64,000 nucleotides of DNA from Parachlorella kessleri (taxonomy: Eukaryota; Chlorophyta; Trebouxiophyceae; Chlorellales; Chlorellaceae), in assembly GCA_001598975.1 (NCBI GenBank), contig BBXU01002084.1, forward strand, positions 1-64,000, read 5' to 3'. The position numbers and the translations under genes are program-made. The notes beneath the pieces were generated by a model, which saw only the letters and a list, made by a program, of their open reading frames with translations, had not been told where the DNA came from and ran no database searches. Below are positions 49,001-61,351 of the stretch, one piece after another. Each line of letters starts with the position of its first letter. The first letter of the stretch is position 1.

Positions 49001-50712
49001 GCTTCTCCCCTGCTGCTGCAGGCCACACAGTCCCAGCGGGAGCGGTTGGCAGCCGTGGGGCAGCAACTTCAGTCGCATGCCCGGGAGCTTCTAAAAGACG
49101 GCATGACTGTCATCACAACCTCCTACTCATCAACCATTGCCCAGGCTCTTTGCCAGGCTGCGAAAGGCAAGTGTGTGGCCTGTGGCAGCGCCCCGGGCCT
49201 GTGTCTAGCTTCTTTGACGATTGTTGGATAGCCTCCAGCTGTTATGCTTGGGACGGGCTGCATGCATTGCAAACGAGGAGGGTGTGTGGTAGCCAGCGAA
49301 CCCCGACCAAGGGGTTCTGCCTAGGCTGTCCTTGCAAGTTTGTCTCGGGGCCAGGCACGCAAGTGACTGGCCCAGCTTGGATCCCCTGCTGTTGCAGCAC
49401 CTAGCGTGATGTGTGTACATCACTTGCGTTTCCTGCCTACCAGTGAGTGGTGTTCGATGCTCTCGCAGATGGGTGCCGGTTGAAGGCGATAGTGTGTGAG
49501 TCACGGCCGTTGAACGAGGGAGTGAGCCTGGCCAACACCCTGGCTGCTGCTGGGGTGCAGTGTACGGTCATCACAGACGCGCAGGCGGGCTTGTTTGTGC
49601 AGCAGGCCGACCTGGTATTGGTGGGGGCTGATTCCATAACGCAGCAGGAGGCTGTCAACAAGGTAGGTGGCTGATTAGCTGGGGTAGATGCGCAACCCTG
49701 GCATGAGATGCATCACCATATAGAAAAGAACAGCCAACACCCCAGGGCGACACCGCACCTAACCGTCCTCTTGAAGGGGCTTGGAAGTCTAGCAGTGGTT
49801 AGACTCTGTGCCTGTTGTGGCTGTGAGGGCCACGAGCTGGAATTACCTTGGGCCGCACTGCCACGCCTGCCTGATGCCCACCTGAGCATGCACGCCTATT
49901 TGGGTAGAACACCCCAGCTCACTCCCTGCATATTGACTCTGAACAGTGGTAGCAGCTTGCGGCGCCTCCGTCAAAGGCATGTCCTCCTCGCCCGCCTGGC
50001 CGAACTCCAAACACAGGCAACGAGCGCAGCTACTGGGATCGCACACTGACCCATGCATGCTCTCATTCCTCTGCAGGCCGGCACCTACCTCATAGCTCTG
50101 GCAGCACAGGCGCACAGGGTGCCCCTGTTTGTCATTGCTGACACAACCAAATTCTGCCCGGGCGCGCTCATAGATCTGGCCCACCCTGGGGACCACCCGC
50201 TGGCGGCAGCTCATGAGGAGAAAGGGCCCGAGGAGGTGTCGGCCAGCTGGCAGGTGGCTCTGCAGCCGGGGTAAGCTCTGGGGCGGGCCCTGGGGCTGCA
50301 CAGTCGCTCGGGCTTGCTTGGCTGGTGCTGTGCTCGGCTGACTGGCTGCGCTGAGCGACTGCATACACACCTGGAAATTGGGAGACCACAACCGGCATGG
50401 GGGCGACTGTCTGGATCTAGTCGCAGTCAGCTCAGGTACGCACTGGAGATTTCCAGGCAGCAATGCCGCAGCGCGGATATTGCAGAGGGCCGTCATCCAG
50501 TGGCATGTACTGATGTACACAGCCGGGGGACACCCCTCCTGGTGCTGTGCAGGGTGGCCGTAAGGAACATTTACTTCGAGGGCACCCCGCTGAACTTGGT
50601 GAGCGGCATTGTCACCGAGGATGGAGTGCTACATCCCTCGCAAATAGGCAGCCATGTAGACCACCTGCGGCAAATGTACAGCGAGGCTTTTGCGATTGAA
50701 GCTATAACGTAA
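46019..50712 (+). CDS. Fusion of Nudix hydrolase and eIF2B alpha/beta/delta-like domain (10 exons)
   Basis: Exons are 46019..46163, 46702..46745, 47044..47178, 47623..47711, 47978..48090, 48364..48587, 49022..49166, 49448..49662, 50077..50270 and 50553..50712, giving 487 residues. Residues 1 to about 170 form a Nudix fold (KQVVTALVQK, ILLVKRS, WGGVSGG) with the box GGIEGHE-x7-QEIAEEVGF spread over three exons. The usual Arg of the REUXEE core is Gln. Residues from about 190 form the Rossmann-like domain of eIF2B regulatory subunits and sugar-phosphate isomerases: VITTSYSSTI, VCESRPLNEG, LVLVGADSITQQEAVNKAGT, VPLFVIADTTKF and NIYFEGTPLNLVSGIVTEDG. This could be a eIF2B relative or an isomerase such as the ribose-1,5-bisphosphate or methylthioribose-phosphate type. 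The Nudix part suggests phosphosugar or nucleotide chemistry rather than translation. Intron 7 uses a GC donor (AAAG|GCAAGT). Confidence 0.87.
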
Positions 50713-53292
50713 GGGCCTGCGGCTCCTTGCAGCATCACCTGGGATGACAGAAGGCCTCATGCGGGTGATGCGGCCTGTTTGCACAACTGCGTTGGTAGGG
50801 GGCTGCCCATGCTGCAGATAGATGTCTGGCTTTATGTGCAGTCCCACAGGCCCTGTCTGACCCATGATGTGTGGTATTATCACCAGGCACATGGAGACTT
50901 GGACTGATGCTGTTGTCCAACCATAGTAAGGAATTTGTGTTCTGTATTTGAAGGCTTTACAGGGTAGATAACAAAAAGGTAGTAAACTACATGGCCTACA
51001 TGTGCAGCATGCGACCCGATGCTAGGTTATACCCACAATGTGCTGTACTATATGTCTTGCATGCACAGTCTATTTCATTTCATTGGTAAACAAGGTGGCA
51101 AGCAGAAATGCAGGCAAGGGTGGCCAACCAGACTGTGCCGCTTCGCAAGCTTCCGTTAGAAAGCACCTGGGAGGCACATGTTGTAAGATACGACACCGGC
51201 CACCATACAGGCAAACTGCAGGCCGCCTCTACAGAGGAAAGGTTGCCAAAGAAAATCACTGATACATCACTCGCCTTGCGGGAGACCCGCTGGCCGGGTT
51301 TGGTCAACCTTGGTCAGACTTCTTTAACGCTGCCCACCCTAGCCTTGCCGCATAAACAGGCACCACGGACGTGCGAGGATAGCGTGGGGCTATTTTGAAG
51401 TGAAAAGAAAGCTTCCTTACAGGCGTGGGACGATGTCGCTTAATGCTTTCCGATGTGTGATTCCCGCCAATCGCCATGCTGGTAGCTTCCATATCTTGCT
51501 CATATCACCATGAATTAAGGGATAGTTAATATGGGCCATAAACGGAAAATGGGCTGCTAATATGGGTTTTGGGCTGATTATGGACCCATAAAAAGCCCAA
51601 AACCCATGAAGTTCCCATTACCTGTTTATGGTCAAGGAAAATGGCTAACCTGCTGCACATGAGTGGAATGTAACACATATTTGTCCCATAATGTGCCAGT
51701 TTCTGCTGGCATGGGTTACCCATGGCCTGGGAATGGAGATCATAGACTCCATGCACCTGACGTGCCCCATTTCAATCCAATTTCCGGTTTGGGTACCACT
51801 ATTGACAATTGCTTACCATACCAGCGTCCATCCTCTCATATGGTGCTAAGCATACTACAACGCTTGGCAGCATGTCCATGCAACCCTATGGCATTTAGAT
51901 AGATAGCCTTAGCTTGTGCCAAGATGGGTCGATAGCAGGCGCACAGATCATTCCGTCATACCCGGCTCAGGCACGTCTAAGGTGATGGTACAAAGTGCTG
52001 TCGATAAACACCCAAGAAACTTATCTCTCATCTCTTGCAAGCTATCTGACACCTTGCCCACCACCCGGATTCTGTGCCAGGGACATCTATGCAGCACACA
52101 CACACACTGTTCCAGTGTAGTGGCGGAGTACAAGGTCAGACTTCTTACGGACCAGCAGGGCAAGATGCGTGGCCCCATCAAGCTACTAAAGCCCCTTCAC
52201 AGCTACCGTGTCACCCCTCTATCCCTCATACTTGCTACCGTCGTGCACCATGCCGCCAGTGAAGGCCCGCCTTTCACCAAAGAAGAACGGCTCCCTCTTT
52301 GTCCATTTGTCACTAAGGAACTGACAGAAGAAGGTGTGCCTCAGTGCGCCTTGACTGCACCACCATCATCCAGGCGCAGGCGCAAGAACAAATTAGCAGG
52401 GAGATACCCAGCAGCAGGATGCGCTCCTGGAGAGGCTCCTTCTCCATTACACCGCAGCAGCAGTATGCGATCTCCTGCTGCAGGGGTGAGCAAAGCGGGG
52501 TGCCAGCCATGCTGCTGCCAGCCCAGCCGGGAGCCCTGGTGTGTGCCAGTAAGGGACGGCAAAGCCTGGGAGGCTGCCCTTGTCGGCAGCTAGAGTTGGT
52601 CAGCAACCCTGGATAATGCAAGTGTAGCAGTCAGGGGCCTGCAGGTTTGACAGTTGGCTAAAAGCTAATGAAACTCGTGCCTTTACAGGAAAGGTGCATG
52701 GAAACGTGGGACAGCTTATCTACACTGTGGCTCGGTTTCGGCAGCACACACCTTGAGCGAGCCTTCTTCGCAAGTGCTGCCGGAGCTAGTTAGCAGGACC
52801 GGGCCCTGCAGGTCTGACAGTCGGGCTTGAGCGTACAGGTCGTGCCAGCAGGCTAGTAGGCTGTCACAGGCAGGTGCACGCGTCACTTAGGCTAGAAACG
52901 TTTTTCCGTACCTTGGACGACGCTTCCTTGAACAACAAGCAATAGGGCTTCAGCCGAGCGCCGCTCAAGCCTGATCGAATGGTTGGAGTGGCTGACATGA
53001 CAAGGAAGTTCCCATACTGAAGCTTTCGTTGATACCCACAATGAAGACCTCGTGGGTCATACCAACGGTTATAATATATCAGATCTCGGTATTGCGCCCA
53101 GGAGGCCACTTTGGTCCTTCAGGCCAGCATCGCCGCCAGCATGAAATTCACGGTCTGCTGGGCCTGCGGTGCTGGCTGATTGACGATAGGCAGAGTCATG
53201 TCGGGCGGCCTGCAATGCCCGTACATTGGTTAATGCGGTGATTAACGTGTTACAGGTACAAGAGTTCTGCGCCTGCCCTGCCAACAGCAAAC
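50713..53292. other. Gene-poor region with AT-rich segment and hairpin
   Basis: About 2.6 kb without a recognised gene. The part at 51430-51900 is AT-rich and contains a 14-bp perfect hairpin, suggesting an inserted element. A 678-nt open frame at 51916-52593 has no early ATG and no domain. A short near-repeat (ccctgcaggtctgacagt-like) occurs near 52640 and 52805. Confidence 0.5.
51562..51607. repeat. 14-bp perfect inverted repeat (hairpin)
   Basis: atgggttttgggct (51562-51575) and agcccaaaacccat (51594-51607) are exact reverse complements around an 18-base loop. The flank contains related motifs (atgggctgct, tatgggt), as in decayed foldback elements. Confidence 0.85.
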
Positions 53293-56200
53293 ATGATTCT
53301 GGGCGCGCAGCCTCATCGGCTCGCAAGGCCGCAGGGAAGCCTCACCAGCACGAGTAGCGGCAGTATCTCTGCAGCACTGCGGCTACAAGGGCAGCACTGC
53401 AGCCTAAGGGGACGTGTTCCGCTTCAACACAGCAGCCTGCAGACGCCCCAGACTAGACACCACCTTGGCACAAGAGCCTCTCCATGCGTGGCATCGGCAA
53501 CAGCTGCAGCAGTGCCTATGCCAGAAGATGGCAGCCACAGCAGCAGCGACTATGGCGGCTACAATAGTGCACAGCAGCGAGGTGCGCAGCGAGGCTGCCT
53601 ATTAGTATAGGGAGCAAACTCCACGGACGAGGGGCCAAGGCAGACAGCATTTGTCGACTGCCTGGTGGTATGCATTGGGTGTGCTGAGAGAGTCGGAGTG
53701 TGGCTAATGAGTCTGTTCTTCTTTTGCAGGCTTTCCAGAGTGGCTAGCCACTGTGCGTGCGATAGCCTTCTATGTCACCACCTTCGCCTTTGCAACCCCG
53801 CTGTTTACGCTGATGCTCGTAATCTACCCCCTTGTACTTGCTTTTGACAAACATAGGTGGGTGGGTGCGTGCTGAGGCGGCGCTTGTTGAGTCACAGCAG
53901 CAGCGCTGTGCCCCACGGGGTTTTAAGTGCAAGTAGTGTATATCGATTGCCGAATGTGACTTTTGCTGCGACTCCGCTTGTTGCAGCCAAGTCCCTGCGG
54001 TGATAGCATGAAACTGACAAGAAAGCTAATTGCCTGCTGTAGGCGGCGAGCGGAGCATTTTATCAACAACATATGGGCTAAGCTGACTACACTGTTTTAC
54101 TACCCCATCAAGGTCAGCTATAGCCCACTCGCAACTGTGGGCACCTTGAACACTGTACAAGCTGTATAGGCTGTGCTGTGGCATCTGATCCTACGTACTG
54201 GGCAAGACAGGCTGGGCAGCACTGGCAGGCCTCCCATACTTGCATGTATACTTTCAACGGTGGATATTGATGCTGCCCTGGTTCCCTTTCTGGTGGTCTA
54301 AGCAGTGCTACGATGGGTCGAAATGGTTACCCTCAGCCCCAACCTGCAGCACAGCACTTGCTCGCTCCTGCAGTTTGAGGGCTTGGACAACCTACCCGCT
54401 GCAAACCAACCTGCCGTGTACGTGGCAAACCACCTCAGCTTTTTGGTAAGCGGCCAGCTGGAGGGATCATCAGCTGGGAGGGCGAGTAGGGCATGGAGAA
54501 TGGCGCCACTTGTCTTAGCCTACCCAAGACCTGCTGGCGGCAGCGTGCAGGGGAGTGTATGTGAAAGAGGAGGCAGTCTCCTGTTGCAGGGCATGCACAT
54601 GCTACATATGCACATGCTGCAAGGCCTTGTGGGCACCTGCGACTGGCACGTGGCCTGCCCTCTGGGCTGCTGACCACTGGTGGTTTGCGAGGTGGACTGG
54701 AGGCATCTACTGTAAACGCTATCGCCCGGACTCAGGCAGGTGGAGGACAAGGGTGATGCTGCAGCTGCCCTCCCTCCTCACTAGGCTAGCTGGTTGATTC
54801 CTTTTCGCAGGACATCTACACATTGTTCCACCTGAACCGGGACTTCAAGTTCATCTCGAAGACCAGCAACTTCCTCATCCCCGTCATCGGCTGGAGCATG
54901 TTCCTGACAGGTGCATAAGTGGAGGAGGTCAGAACCCAGTGGGCATCGACGGCTGCGTCAGGGTGCCTGGGCGGGGTACATACAACTGTATGGGCGACAT
55001 GAAGCAGTTACCTTGAGCTAGGGCCTTCGGCGCCAACCGGGTGGAAGTCAGCTGCTCCTTAGGAAAGGCGCTGCCGCTGCCCCCCGGCTCCCCGCTTGCG
55101 AGCAGGGCATGTCATGATCAACCGGGTGGACCGCAAGAGTCAGATAGAGTGCCTCAAGCAGTGCGGCGAGCTGCTCAAGCGCGGCGCCTCGGTCCTGTTC
55201 TTCCCCGAGGGCACCCGCAGCAAGGACGGCAAGATGCAGCCCTTCAAAAAGGTGGGTGGGGCGGTGGCTTTGCGCAAGGGCGGTGTACATCCCTCCCTGT
55301 ACCTGGCTTCCAGGGAAGGGCTCCCGGGATGAGGCTGGTTAGTGGTGGACACCGCCTGGTGTAGAGGTGGAGGCGAGGCGTGTTTCCGGCCCCGGGGCAC
55401 ACCGCAGCAAGGACGGCTACATGCAGCCGGACAAGAGGTGGGAGCATTGGGATGTGTCTGGGGGTGAGGCACTGTAAGCTGCTCCGACTGGCGTGCGTGG
55501 AGCAAGCCCAGCCAGACCGCAGTAAGCAGCTGGGCGGTTTGCAGGGGCAAGGTATGTGTCCACCTGAGCTGGGGACGTCTGACCCCCGAGTTTGGCGACC
55601 ACGGTCTGGCAACGCTGCCTTCCCCACAGGACTGCAGCCAGGCGAGGCAGCGTGCCGCCACTCGTTAGTATGGGTACTGGCAGACAGTGTGGTCTCGCAG
55701 ATCAGAGTGCAAGGTAGGCTTTAGGGGCTTTCCTGGGTGCCTCAACCAGATACATTCCCCAGCTTGCCGCAGGGCGCATTCAGCGTGGCTGCCAAAGCCA
55801 AGGTGCCGGTGGTGCCCATCACGCTGGTGGGCACGGGGGATCTGATGCCCAACAACCGCGAGTATCTGCTCTTCCCCGGCAAGGTAAGCGAGATGCAGAC
55901 CGTGCCCTCCACAACGCCGACGCTGTGCTGTGCTATGCTGTGCCGTGCTGCGAACGCCCTGCATGCTGGTGCACTCTGCGTTGCTCACTCCCTGCCCCTG
56001 CCAAACCCGCGCCCTGCCGACCATCAGTTACTCCCACAGGTTACGCACTGCGCCTGGCGCCGGCGCGGCTCATTCTCACTCACCATCAGTCAGCAGTGGG
56101 TGTGGGGTGGTTCCCCCTCAGTCGCCACAGTCGTGCCGCCGGCGCTCCCCTCTGCCTTTGCAGGTGAAGGTGGTGGTGCACCCGGCTGTTCAGCCAGCCA

Positions 56201-56442
56201 GCGCGGATGTCATGATGAACCAGGCGGCAGCCGCCATTGCCAGCTCGCTGCCGCTCCACCTCAGGCTTGCGGAGGAGACAGCGGCGGCCACGGCGGGCAG
56301 CAACGGCGCGGCATTGCCACCACCAGCAACAGCAGCAGCAGCGACAGCGGCGGCGTCAGAGGCGGGTCTGACCCCAGCAGCATGGGAGGATGGGAAGCAG
56401 CCAGAGGCGGCTCCGGCGGTGGCTGCATCTGACAAGGAGTAA
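53293..56442 (+). CDS. Lysophosphatidic acid acyltransferase, plastid type (8 exons)
   Basis: Exons are 53293..53581, 53730..53856, 54043..54112, 54374..54445, 54811..54910, 55106..55251, 55773..55883 and 56164..56442, giving 397 residues. A Ser/Gln/Arg-rich N-terminus of about 95 residues looks like a plastid transit peptide. One or two membrane helices follow (AIAFYVTTFAFATPLFTLML). The PlsC acyltransferase motifs are NHLSFLD (residues 181-187, motif I, split by an intron; the catalytic His is conserved and the motif ends in Asp), FKFISKTSNFLIPVIGW (motif II), LFFPEGTRSKDG (motif III, residues 250-261) and VPVVPITLVGTG (motif IV). The order and spacing match plant plastid LPAT1. The enzyme acylates lysophosphatidate at sn-2 to make phosphatidic acid. 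An Ala-rich tail of about 65 residues ends the protein. A degraded copy of part of exon 6 lies in the following intron. Confidence 0.92.
55381..55440 (+). repeat. Degraded partial copy of LPAAT exon 6 in the next intron
   Basis: The segment keeps the coding signature of motif III (RSKDGYMQPDK against RSKDGKMQPFK in the exon) and a GTGGGA just after it, like the GTGGGT donor of exon 6. It is a partial duplication about 180 bp downstream of the original. The Pro-Glu-Gly-Thr part is altered, so it is probably not used. Confidence 0.8.
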
Positions 56443-57806
56443 TCTGCGGGGCGCCGCGTGTGACTGGTGGTGTGGGAGTGGCCTGCCTTTACCCTATTGC
56501 TGTTGGCAACCTATGCAAACATCCATAGTTACTGTGAAGGGTCGGTGCAGCCTGCATCGGTCCTTCTTCCTTGGTGGATTGGCGCTTGCACCAGGTAATA
56601 AGGCGTGCCAGCGTCGTGTTGCTTTGGTGCAACACATGGCAGTTGTTTGGGTCGGGTGGCAAGGTTGCTGGCCGAGGCTGCTGGTTGGTGGGTGAAACCT
56701 GGTTCTGCGAGCCGCCTTGCGGGAGGTTCATGCTTGCCCTGTTTGCTGCTACACACGTTGCACGAGCCGGACGCGTGTTACCTGCAGTGCAAGCAAAGGC
56801 GGGGCAGATGTCAGGTGACAGAGTGCTGGATGCAAGGGTAGGTCTGGAGACCTGTCAAGGCCTGTTGTTGGTGGTGGAGATCCCGCGTGCTGGTAGGGGA
56901 GACCTGCTGCTAAAAGGTCTCTGGTTCTGGTGAAGGTGGCAGGCAATGGTGGACAGGGCGGAGGTAGGGGTGAACTGAGCAGCAGTTTTCCTGAAAGGCG
57001 GTGGGTAGGCAAGCTCTGACCAGCAAATGTGGCATTTGGACTGATTGTAAACGCTAACTCAGTGTGCATTTGCAACTGTTGCACTACCCACAGCCTGTCT
57101 GAGACAGCTGCATGCCGCTCATTTGCTCTCAGAGCTGGTGCTGCGCAAGCTGGTTACCAAGGCAAGGAGTAAACGTGTATATATCAAAAACAAGCAAACC
57201 GGCACCACATGACACGCCTGGCATCACAGGCTGGAGCACAGACACGGCCACCCACCTCCCACTGACCATTTGTCATGTCAAAAGACAACATCGCGCACAG
57301 CGGAGATAAAAGAATTCTTCTGCACACCTCTGATGGGCTTTGCAGCACCACACCACAAGGAGCGCACGTGTGCACCTGCCAACCTCAGACGCGGGCCTCA
57401 GATGCGACTAGAGTTGCCGCAGGCACGATGCCCAGCGCACCCATAAGGCAACCATTTGACCAGTCAAACCTAAGGAGACAAAGGATAAGCCGGCCCAATT
57501 CATGTCACGCAGCCATTCAAGGGGGCATATTTCTCAGCCGCTGCTAAAGAGGACGGTCGCTAAGACATGCGTCTCAAATCAAATCCGAGTGAGGGCCAAA
57601 ACCGCTGGCACGGTGTCTTACGCGCCCGCCAGGAATCGCCCGCCTTGCTTCGCGAGAGTGCAGGCACAGCACAGCAGCGCGGCCGCTAGTGGCTGGCCAG
57701 GCGGCAGGTTGCACGAGGGAGTGGCCTGGCTTCCTCCTAACCAACCGCAGCGGCTGCAACAGCCCACCAGCCGCCACTGGTCCACTGTCTGTCCTGGGAG
57801 GGCCCC
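56443..57806. other. Convergent intergenic region
   Basis: This is the 3' flank of the acyltransferase (+) and the dicarboxylate carrier (-). A TGTAA occurs near 57046 on the + strand. No exon is recognised. Confidence 0.55.
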
Positions 57807-60800
57807 TCAGAGGCCGACCTTGGACTGGAACTTGGGCAGCAGCGAGGCAAAGCTGAGGGTGAGCACCACGTGCGGCGCGATGCGCACAAAGTAGGTGGGG
57901 AAGCCTGCAGGGCAGCAGGGCAAGAGCCAGCCAGGTGACAAGTCAGGGGGGGGGCTAGCTAGCCGCGTCACCCGCTTCTGAAGCTGTGCAAGGGACTAAA
58001 CACACGCTACCACCGCAGGGGGTTGCCTGCCAGGGTGGTCAAAGCCTGGGCAGCATGACGCAACCACTGCCAGGGCACATGCCTAACTGTCACTGCTATA
58101 ATCACATCCCTTCCTGCCCCTCTGGCTGACACTGTGCACAGGGTACCAAGCCTGGGTGCGCATTGCCCAACAGCGGCCTCCTCCCTAACAACCACCAGAC
58201 GAGACGAGTATGCCCCGACAGACCAACTGGCCTCGCTCGGCTCACCAGTGTAGAACTTGAGCGGGCCGCCGGCCCTGAAGGTCTTGACCGCGCAGTCAAT
58301 GGGCCCCGCGTATGGGTACTTGCCGTCGGGCCCCGGCTGCTGCTTCTGTAGCTGCGTCTTCACATAGTCAAAGGGCAGGGAGCAGGCCGAGGCAAAGAAG
58401 CCGGCGATAGTGGCGCCGCCCAGGATCACCGTCTGGCCGCCCTTGGCAAAGCCCAGGTCCTCCAGCATCTCCTTGGCCTGCATGGTGAAGAAAAGGAGAG
58501 TGGGGCTCCTGGGGGGTCCGAAAGGCGTGGGTATCTCTCCCGATACTCGCGATACTCGGGACATTTAACATTCTTCAAAAGGCAGGTTTGCGGTGGATTA
58601 CAAGCGCCTCCGTCGAGGGTGCAAGTTTTCCCATGGCTGGCTGCAGGTTGCAAAATCTCCCCAGCACCCAGCTACACAGATCCTAAACCCCACCTATGAG
58701 TTTTGGTGCACCCCCCTAACACAACAAACCTTCTGAGAAGCACAAGGTTCCTTCAAGTGTTGACTGCCCACCCTGGCCCTCCACGACTAGCAGGACCTGC
58801 CTACCAGCTCACCCACAGCCGGCAGGCTGCCCAATTAACAATCAACATACAAGCCGATCCACCCGCCAGCACAGACTGCTCACCCACAGCCGGCAGGCTA
58901 ACGGGTTAACAACCAACAAACAAACCGACCCCCCGACGTGCACAAACCGCTCACCTGGTCGTTAGAGGCAAGCATGCCCATGTTGAGCGCCATGGCACGC
59001 ACCACAGTGGGCCCGGCGCCGGTGAACAGGCCGCCCACACCCTCCTCCCTCACAATGCGCGTCAGCGCATTGCCCACACCCTGCACGGCGCACACAGGGG
59101 AGCTCAGTTGGAGTGAGCCGCCGCTCCCGACACCACCAAGAGGAGTTGCGGCAGTAAGAAAATATCGCCCGCCTAAGCCTCCAAATCTTGGAATCAACAA
59201 CAAGGCAGCCAGAGATTCCAAGCCCCCCCCCCCCCTCTCTACCGAAAGCCGTGCATGCTACAGTGCTGAACTGCCCGGCTCAACACAATATTAGCCTCCA
59301 CATCCCTCACTAGCCTCAAACCCCCCTCTTTGGGTAATAGTCTCCCTTGCAATAACATCAATCCCTCTGGGTCCCAGTCGAGCATCAACTGTGCGTTAGG
59401 TCAGGCGACTCACAGTGTAGTTGCGCCGCTGCTCGACGGGCAGGTTGGTGTCTGCCTGCATGCGGATGAGGGAAAGGTCCGCAGGCGAGCCCACGAGGGC
59501 ACCCAGGCCACCGGCCGCCAGCCCGCACACAGCCTTCTGCCACAGCGGCAGCGGCTGCAGCAAGAAGAATAAATGCAACGCCTCAGCACTCAAGGCATAA
59601 TGGCGCAAGGGTTGGAGGGCTGCACAAAGTAATCAAGGCAACCTCTTCGACACACGCGGCCTGCGCGGTGCTTGCCGCAGCTCACTTGCGTGCATGCACA
59701 GTACATGCGGCTGCCTGTGGACCCCAACTCTACACACAAGCAAGCCACAGTGACCAACGTCATCGGCCAAAGCATGCCCCACTGGCCCAACGACACCGTT
59801 CACGCCCGGCTGACCTTGTTATTATTGTACTTCTTGGCCGCGTCAAAGATGGTGTCGTAGATACCCAGACGAGCAGTAGTATAGGTCGCCTGGCGCAGCA
59901 GGCCAGCGCCGAGCCCCTTATAGAGGGCACCCACGCCTTGGCGGCGGGCTATGTCGGTGGCAATGCCAAGCTGCAAGCAGGGAGGGGTGAGGGGTGGATG
60001 TCCTCCTTCATGTGACAGCCAACAAGGACACTGTGGAACACACAGACATGATAACACACAGACAGAGGTGCGGGCTGGGCTTGTGAAAGCAGGACAAGCT
60101 GGGGTGGGCTCTCTCCAAAGGGCAGCACATCTACCTCTTTAGTACCACAGCATGTCCACAACGGTAACGATATCAAACTGCATGTATACAATGAGGCTGG
60201 CCGACCTACCGGGCTGCCCTTGGCTCCAAGCTGCAGCTGCACCCTGCAAACAAACAGCCCAAGAGCGGCGTTTGCAGCAGGACGACACCATTATCGACAC
60301 ACCTGAAGAGTAACGAGGCACACAGTCATCCTCCTTCGCAGATGCATAGACGGTCTGTCTGTACAAATGTCTCCTGTCATGCATCTCCTTGTGAGTAAAG
60401 TCTGTCCCCTCCATAAGCTTGCTATGCTTTGTGAGCAGCAGCCACACGACCTGCTGCTGTCTAGCCCCTGCCACAGGAGCCGTTTACAGCTCAGTGGAGC
60501 TGCCAACTGCTTTGGAAATAAACTCCCTGGGAGCTGATACCAATCCACGCGAGAGGAGGGTAACCGCTACTCACTTGACCATGTCAATGGGCTGGATGAT
60601 GCAGGTTGCTGCCATGCCGCTCAACCCTGCACCACAAACCCACAAGGTCGCTTCCCTCCTCACCCGCATATACAGGGCCAGCTTTGCTGCTAGTTTCACT
60701 ACGCCACCAGAATACACGTGCAAGCTTTGCCAGTAGCACGCAGCGTACCGCCATTAACAAAAGGCTTGGCTGCCTTCCAGACAGGGTTAAGTGGGGCCTT

Positions 60801-60812
60801 CTGCTCAGCCAT
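57807..60812 (-). CDS. Mitochondrial dicarboxylate/2-oxoglutarate carrier, plant DTC type (8 exons)
   Basis: In transcript order the exons are 60812..60749, 60626..60575, 60243..60210, 59970..59815, 59554..59414, 59080..58955, 58477..58246 and 57904..57807, giving 300 residues, the usual length for the family. It starts MAEQKAPLNPVWKAAKPFVNG. The three carrier signatures are PIDMVK, PADLSLIRMQ (this altered second signature is typical of oxoglutarate carriers) and PFDYVKTQLQ. Other matches are LYKGLGAGLLRQATYTTARLG, GLFTGAGPTVVRAM and GGPLKFYTGFPTYFVRIAPH. These fit the plant dicarboxylate/tricarboxylate carrier and animal SLC25A11. The protein exchanges 2-oxoglutarate for malate or related acids across the inner mitochondrial membrane. 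All intron phases match. Confidence 0.93.
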
Positions 60813-61235
60813 GGTCCTGCAGTAGAGGATACGACCAAGTCAGGCAGACTGCTGCTTGCACACTGGCCCAGGTCCTTACAACCACCGGATCAGGACACTG
60901 CCTAAGGCGGCTTTCAACTCCACATGTCAAGGTAAGCAGTGCCCTTGCACCTGTCAGGCTAAGGACCCTGCGAGGGCTGCATGCGGCTGCCATGGAACGG
61001 CGCCCTTTCAATATTGATTCAGAACTATCAGTTCAGACTGCTACGTACACAGACCCGGGGCCCAACGCTAGAGTCAATCATAGGTCTAACTGGCCGGCAG
61101 CGCCCTGTGCACCCTACCACAACACGACCCCTGGGCCTCAAGTACTTGCATCGCGCTGTTATACATCTCTGATTCTATTGACACAAAGCAGCCCGCCGCC
61201 TCACCTCGCGCTCAGCTGCTAGTCTACAGTGGGCT

Positions 61236-61351
61236 ATGGGGCAACCCAAGCGCTTGGCAGGCGGAAGCAGAAGGTTACCGCTCCCGGTCAATGTGGCACC
61301 TCAAGGGGATCCTGCGCTGCAGAAGGCCGCCCTTGTGCACATGATTGATGA
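61236..61351 (+). other. Possible orphan first exon
   Basis: An ATG opens 38 codons (MGQPKRLAGG...KAALVHMID) ending at a good GTAAGG donor. I cannot connect it to a downstream exon. It may be a 5' exon of the Nudix gene at 62862 or a separate small gene, or chance. Confidence 0.2.

Noticed and set aside
51916..52593. 225-codon open frame on the plus strand
   Set aside because: It begins with GTG and has no early ATG, no domain and no fitting splice partner. Length alone is not enough in GC-rich DNA.
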